DNA from: JAHBNG01 sp039028975
GTDB taxonomy: Bacteria; Chloroflexota; Anaerolineae; Caldilineales; Caldilineaceae
Reading direction: 5' to 3'
Assembly (NCBI GenBank): GCA_039028975.1
Contig: JBCCHB010000080.1
Location: 7,452-71,451 of the forward strand
DNA length: 64,000 nt
The position numbers were made by a program, and so were the translations under genes. Shown piece by piece: positions 62,064-64,000 of the stretch. Position 1 is the stretch's first letter, and each line of letters opens with the position of its first letter. The notes beneath the pieces were generated by a model. It had not been told where the DNA came from. It worked only from the letters and a program-made list of their open reading frames with translations, and did not search any database.

Positions 62064-62196
62064 TATATTGCGTTTGGTCATAGATTGATAATAATACAAC
62101 AGCATTTTAACCAGGTAGATTATTCTCAGGTCGTTTCACGACTGTAGCCAAGCGTGCAGCAGGCGCAAAGCGCCTTCTACGACAGAGCCAAGTACA
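62064..62196 (+). repeat. Palindromic element, family B, with nested insertion
   Basis: TATATTGCGTTTGGTCATAG on the left and GACAGAGCCAAGTA on the right are family B ends. The right arm breaks off at ATTATTCTCAGG. About 50 extra bases follow, containing a hairpin AGGCGC-AAA-GCGCCT, before the family B end resumes. It ends 36 bases before the rsmI start. Confidence 0.7.
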
Positions 62197-62232
62197 AAGT
62201 AACACCGCTACCCGAGAGAAAAGTGTTACTTT

Positions 62233-62985
62233 ATGCGAAACCTGAGTATAAATGGCGAAGCAAAATTTACAGAATACACTCTATCAACCGTGCTCTATTT
62301 AGTTGCCACGCCTATTGGAAACTTAAGTGACATTTCATTACGCGCGCTGGAGACTCTGCGAAAGGTTGACTATGTGGCCAGTGAAGATACCCGCAAGACT
62401 GGGCGTCTTCTCAAACACTTCGATATCTCCAAACCTCAAATAGCCTTTCACGAACATAATGAAAAGCAAGCCGGTGCCCGAATTCTGGATCTTCTTCAGC
62501 AAGAGATAGAGGTGGCATTAGTAACGGATGCAGGTACGCCAGGTATAGCCGATCCTGGCTTCACCCTGGTCCGTAGCGCCTATGAAGCAAATCTTGCCGT
62601 AACCATGATTCCAGGAGCCACGGCCTTGATTATGGCACTGGTGCTTTCTGGTCTACCAGTGCATAGCTTCACTTTTCGGGGATTTCCACCTCGCAAATCG
62701 GGGCAGCGTAAACGCTTTATTGCAGTTGATCAACAATCACCTCATACCCTTATCTACTACGAAAGCCCCTACCGAGTGGCTGCGTTCCTTACGGATGCAC
62801 TTGACATTTTGGGCAACCGTCCAGCAGCTGTAGTCAATGATTTGACCAAACTATATGAACATGTCCAGCGTGATTCTTTGGCGGAGTTGGCCGATTACTA
62901 TGGGGACAAACAGGAAAAAGGTGAAAAGTTGAAGGGGGAGTTTGTTGTTGTGATTGCAGGATACATAGAGAAGAGCAAATCGTAA
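62233..62985 (+). CDS. rsmI: 16S rRNA (cytidine-2'-O)-methyltransferase RsmI
   Basis: 250 residues. RsmI methylates the ribose of C1402 in 16S rRNA using S-adenosylmethionine. Motifs are LYLVATPIGNLSDIS, ASEDTRKTGRLLKH, VTDAGTPGIADPG and MIPGATALIMALVLSGLP. The conserved core begins at about residue 21, so the first 20 residues may be a mis-start; GTG at 62290 is the alternative, but neither has a clear ribosome site. It is slightly shorter than the enteric enzyme because the C-terminal extension is missing. Confidence 0.92.
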   Translation: MRNLSINGEAKFTEYTLSTVLYLVATPIGNLSDISLRALETLRKVDYVASEDTRKTGRLLKHFDISKPQIAFHEHNEKQAGARILDLLQQEIEVALVTDAGTPGIADPGFTLVRSAYEANLAVTMIPGATALIMALVLSGLPVHSFTFRGFPPRKSGQRKRFIAVDQQSPHTLIYYESPYRVAAFLTDALDILGNRPAAVVNDLTKLYEHVQRDSLAELADYYGDKQEKGEKLKGEFVVVIAGYIEKSKS

Positions 62986-62993
62986 ATAAAGAA

Positions 62994-63021
62994 GGCTACA
63001 CAATAGATTCGTTGTGTAGCC
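62994..63021 (+). terminator. Candidate terminator hairpin after rsmI
   Basis: GGCTACACAA (62994-63003) pairs with TTGTGTAGCC (63012-63021) around an 8-base loop. The stem is perfect and 9 bases past the stop, but no T-run follows, so it could be an mRNA end-stabilising hairpin instead. Confidence 0.45.
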
Positions 63022-63033
63022 AAATGGAAGTAT

Positions 63034-63218
63034 TACTTTAAGAGTATTAGACTCTATGCAAAATGTGAATATAGTCCGCCAGAAAAGTTTTGTCCCGACT
63101 TCGATCCTTTTTACTTCGAGAAATTTCCCAAAGAAGAAGACAAGATTCTCCTAGCCATCTATAGAGTGCAACGAAGGCAGAAATTAGTTCACATCAAAAC
63201 GCCATTACTCTTAAAGTA
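63034..63218. repeat. 13-bp inverted repeat enclosing a family C element
   Basis: TACTTTAAGAGTA (63034-63046) is the exact reverse complement of 63206-63218. The pair encloses the family C element at 63070-63163 between the convergent rsmI and csp genes. Confidence 0.65.
63070..63163 (+). repeat. Palindromic element, family C, copy 5
   Basis: It starts TATAGTCCGCCAGAAAAG, includes TTTTGTCCCGACTTCGA, and ends CTAGCCATCTATA. The arms are more diverged than in copy 3. Confidence 0.7.
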
Positions 63219-63225
63219 GGCGAGG

Positions 63226-63501
63226 TCATAGGACGGGTTCCGGGACTGCCTCTCTCTCAGCCTCAGGTTCCGAATCCGAAGAAGGGTCGCCACCAATTTT
63301 CGTTACGTTGGCAGCAGCTGGACCCTTAGGTCCTTCTTCTAACGTATATTCGACCAGTTGACCTTCCGTAAGGGTCTTGAATCCTTCCGCTTGAACAGCT
63401 GAATAGTGGACAAAGACATCGGCACCATTCTCTTGAAGAATGAAGCCGTACCCCTTTTGGTCATTGAACCATTTGACAGTGCCTTTTTTGCGCTCCTCCA
63501 T
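63226..63501 (-). CDS. csp: Cold-shock domain protein
   Basis: 91 residues. The single CSD has both RNA-binding motifs, KGYGFI (RNP1) and VFVHYSA (RNP2), and opens KGTVKWFNDQ. It binds single-stranded RNA or DNA as a chaperone. AAGGAG lies 7 bases before the ATG. The C-terminal 20 residues are acidic and extend beyond a usual 65-70 residue Csp (DPSSDSEPEAEREAVPEPVL). Such tails could autoinhibit nucleic-acid binding. Confidence 0.94.
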   Translation of the reverse strand: MEERKKGTVKWFNDQKGYGFILQENGADVFVHYSAVQAEGFKTLTEGQLVEYTLEEGPKGPAAANVTKIGGDPSSDSEPEAEREAVPEPVL

Positions 63502-64000
63502 CTAAATACTCCTTTTCTTTCAACTGACAGTAGGGCATTGAAGCGTCTCAATTTAAAAAGCCGACTACTGTCCTTACAACATTTTCTCGCGAAGTGATTG
63601 GGTTTTTTAGAAAGATATCGTTATGAATCACCTCTATTCTACGATATCCTCAATTAAATTATACTTTACAATTGGCCTTTAGGTCAAGCCCCAAAAATAT
63701 TGTCCGCCACGGCTATCTGACAAAGGTCCATTTGTAGCCATAATTAATAGACAGCAATCAAGGATATATTCCGTAGTTTCAGGTTGTCACAACGAAACCA
63801 TATTTACCTACTTTATTCTAGAGTTTTTCAGAAATAGATTTTCTTCAACAGATCCCTCATCTGGTCGTCATGTGAGATTATCTCCAACCGTTAAAGGGCA
63901 GACGGAGGCAGAAAAAAGGGAATCGGGATGGCCAAAGAGCCAAGTCAGCCAGAAAACGGATAAAAAGAGAAAATCATAAATAAAGAGAGTCTACGCGTGA
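63502..64000. other. Region upstream of csp, no gene seen
   Basis: 499 bases with no supported gene. The part nearest csp should contain its promoter and leader. A short frame starting ATG 63928 ends after 11 codons and is not called. A gene entering from the right edge cannot be excluded. Confidence 0.5.

Noticed and set aside
63928..64000. A gene starting near the right edge (MAKEPSQPENG)
   Set aside because: It stops after 11 codons and no longer frame continues to the edge.

Overview
The window looks like a piece of a chromosome from an uncultured, mesophilic member of the Chloroflexota (Caldilineae/Anaerolineae-like). This is inferred, not proven. The clues are secreted proteins with long Thr-Pro linkers, DUF11-type repeats and a short C-terminal F-L-P motif, an abundance of GT4 glycosyltransferases and polytopic membrane proteins, and moderate GC with many intergenic palindromes. 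No rRNA, tRNA, CRISPR array, transposase, integrase or phage gene was recognised.

Layout. 1-4.1 kb: the tail of a gene, then a giant DUF11-repeat surface protein. 4.7-5.8 kb: a zinc alcohol dehydrogenase. 5.9-9.3 kb (minus): a coiled-coil protein followed by selB. 10-12.5 kb: two overlapping GT4 glycosyltransferases. 12.6-21.9 kb (minus): a mirror-like signalling block, PP2C phosphatase + Kelch protein, then Kelch paralogue + Ser/Thr kinase; both signalling enzymes carry active-site substitutions. 22.4-23.8 kb: a GH4 glycosidase behind an operator-like palindrome. 24.1-36.8 kb (minus): a two-gene NRPS-PKS assembly line. The first protein is formyltransferase / partial condensation / adenylation domain interrupted by a luciferase-like monooxygenase / PCP. 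The second is KS-AT-KR-DH-ACP-TE. 37-44 kb: a CrtC-like lipoprotein, a 2-hydroxyacid dehydrogenase, a PA14/DUF4399 secreted protein, a Phd-like toxin-antitoxin pair preceded by a 9-bp tandem repeat, and a small acidic secreted protein. 44.3-48.2 kb (minus): fchA-folD plus a large membrane protein. 49-51.6 kb: lon with a strong terminator. 52.6-54.7 kb: an unusual PHP/AlbA_2 protein with RGG-like tails. 54.7-58.7 kb (minus): a membrane protein, a degenerate receiver and a double-PAS sensor kinase. 58.8-63 kb: hisC, a thioesterase, an unknown, hisB and rsmI. 63.2 kb (minus): a cold-shock protein.

Across all of this lie about fourteen copies of three related palindromic elements of about 85-135 bp (called A, B and C here). 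Most well-preserved ends are TATACT/AGTATA. Many A and B copies sit 14-66 bp upstream of start codons, and one A copy lies in frame inside the NRPS gene. These elements and the kinase/Kelch/Kelch/phosphatase block are the two observations most likely to be undescribed.
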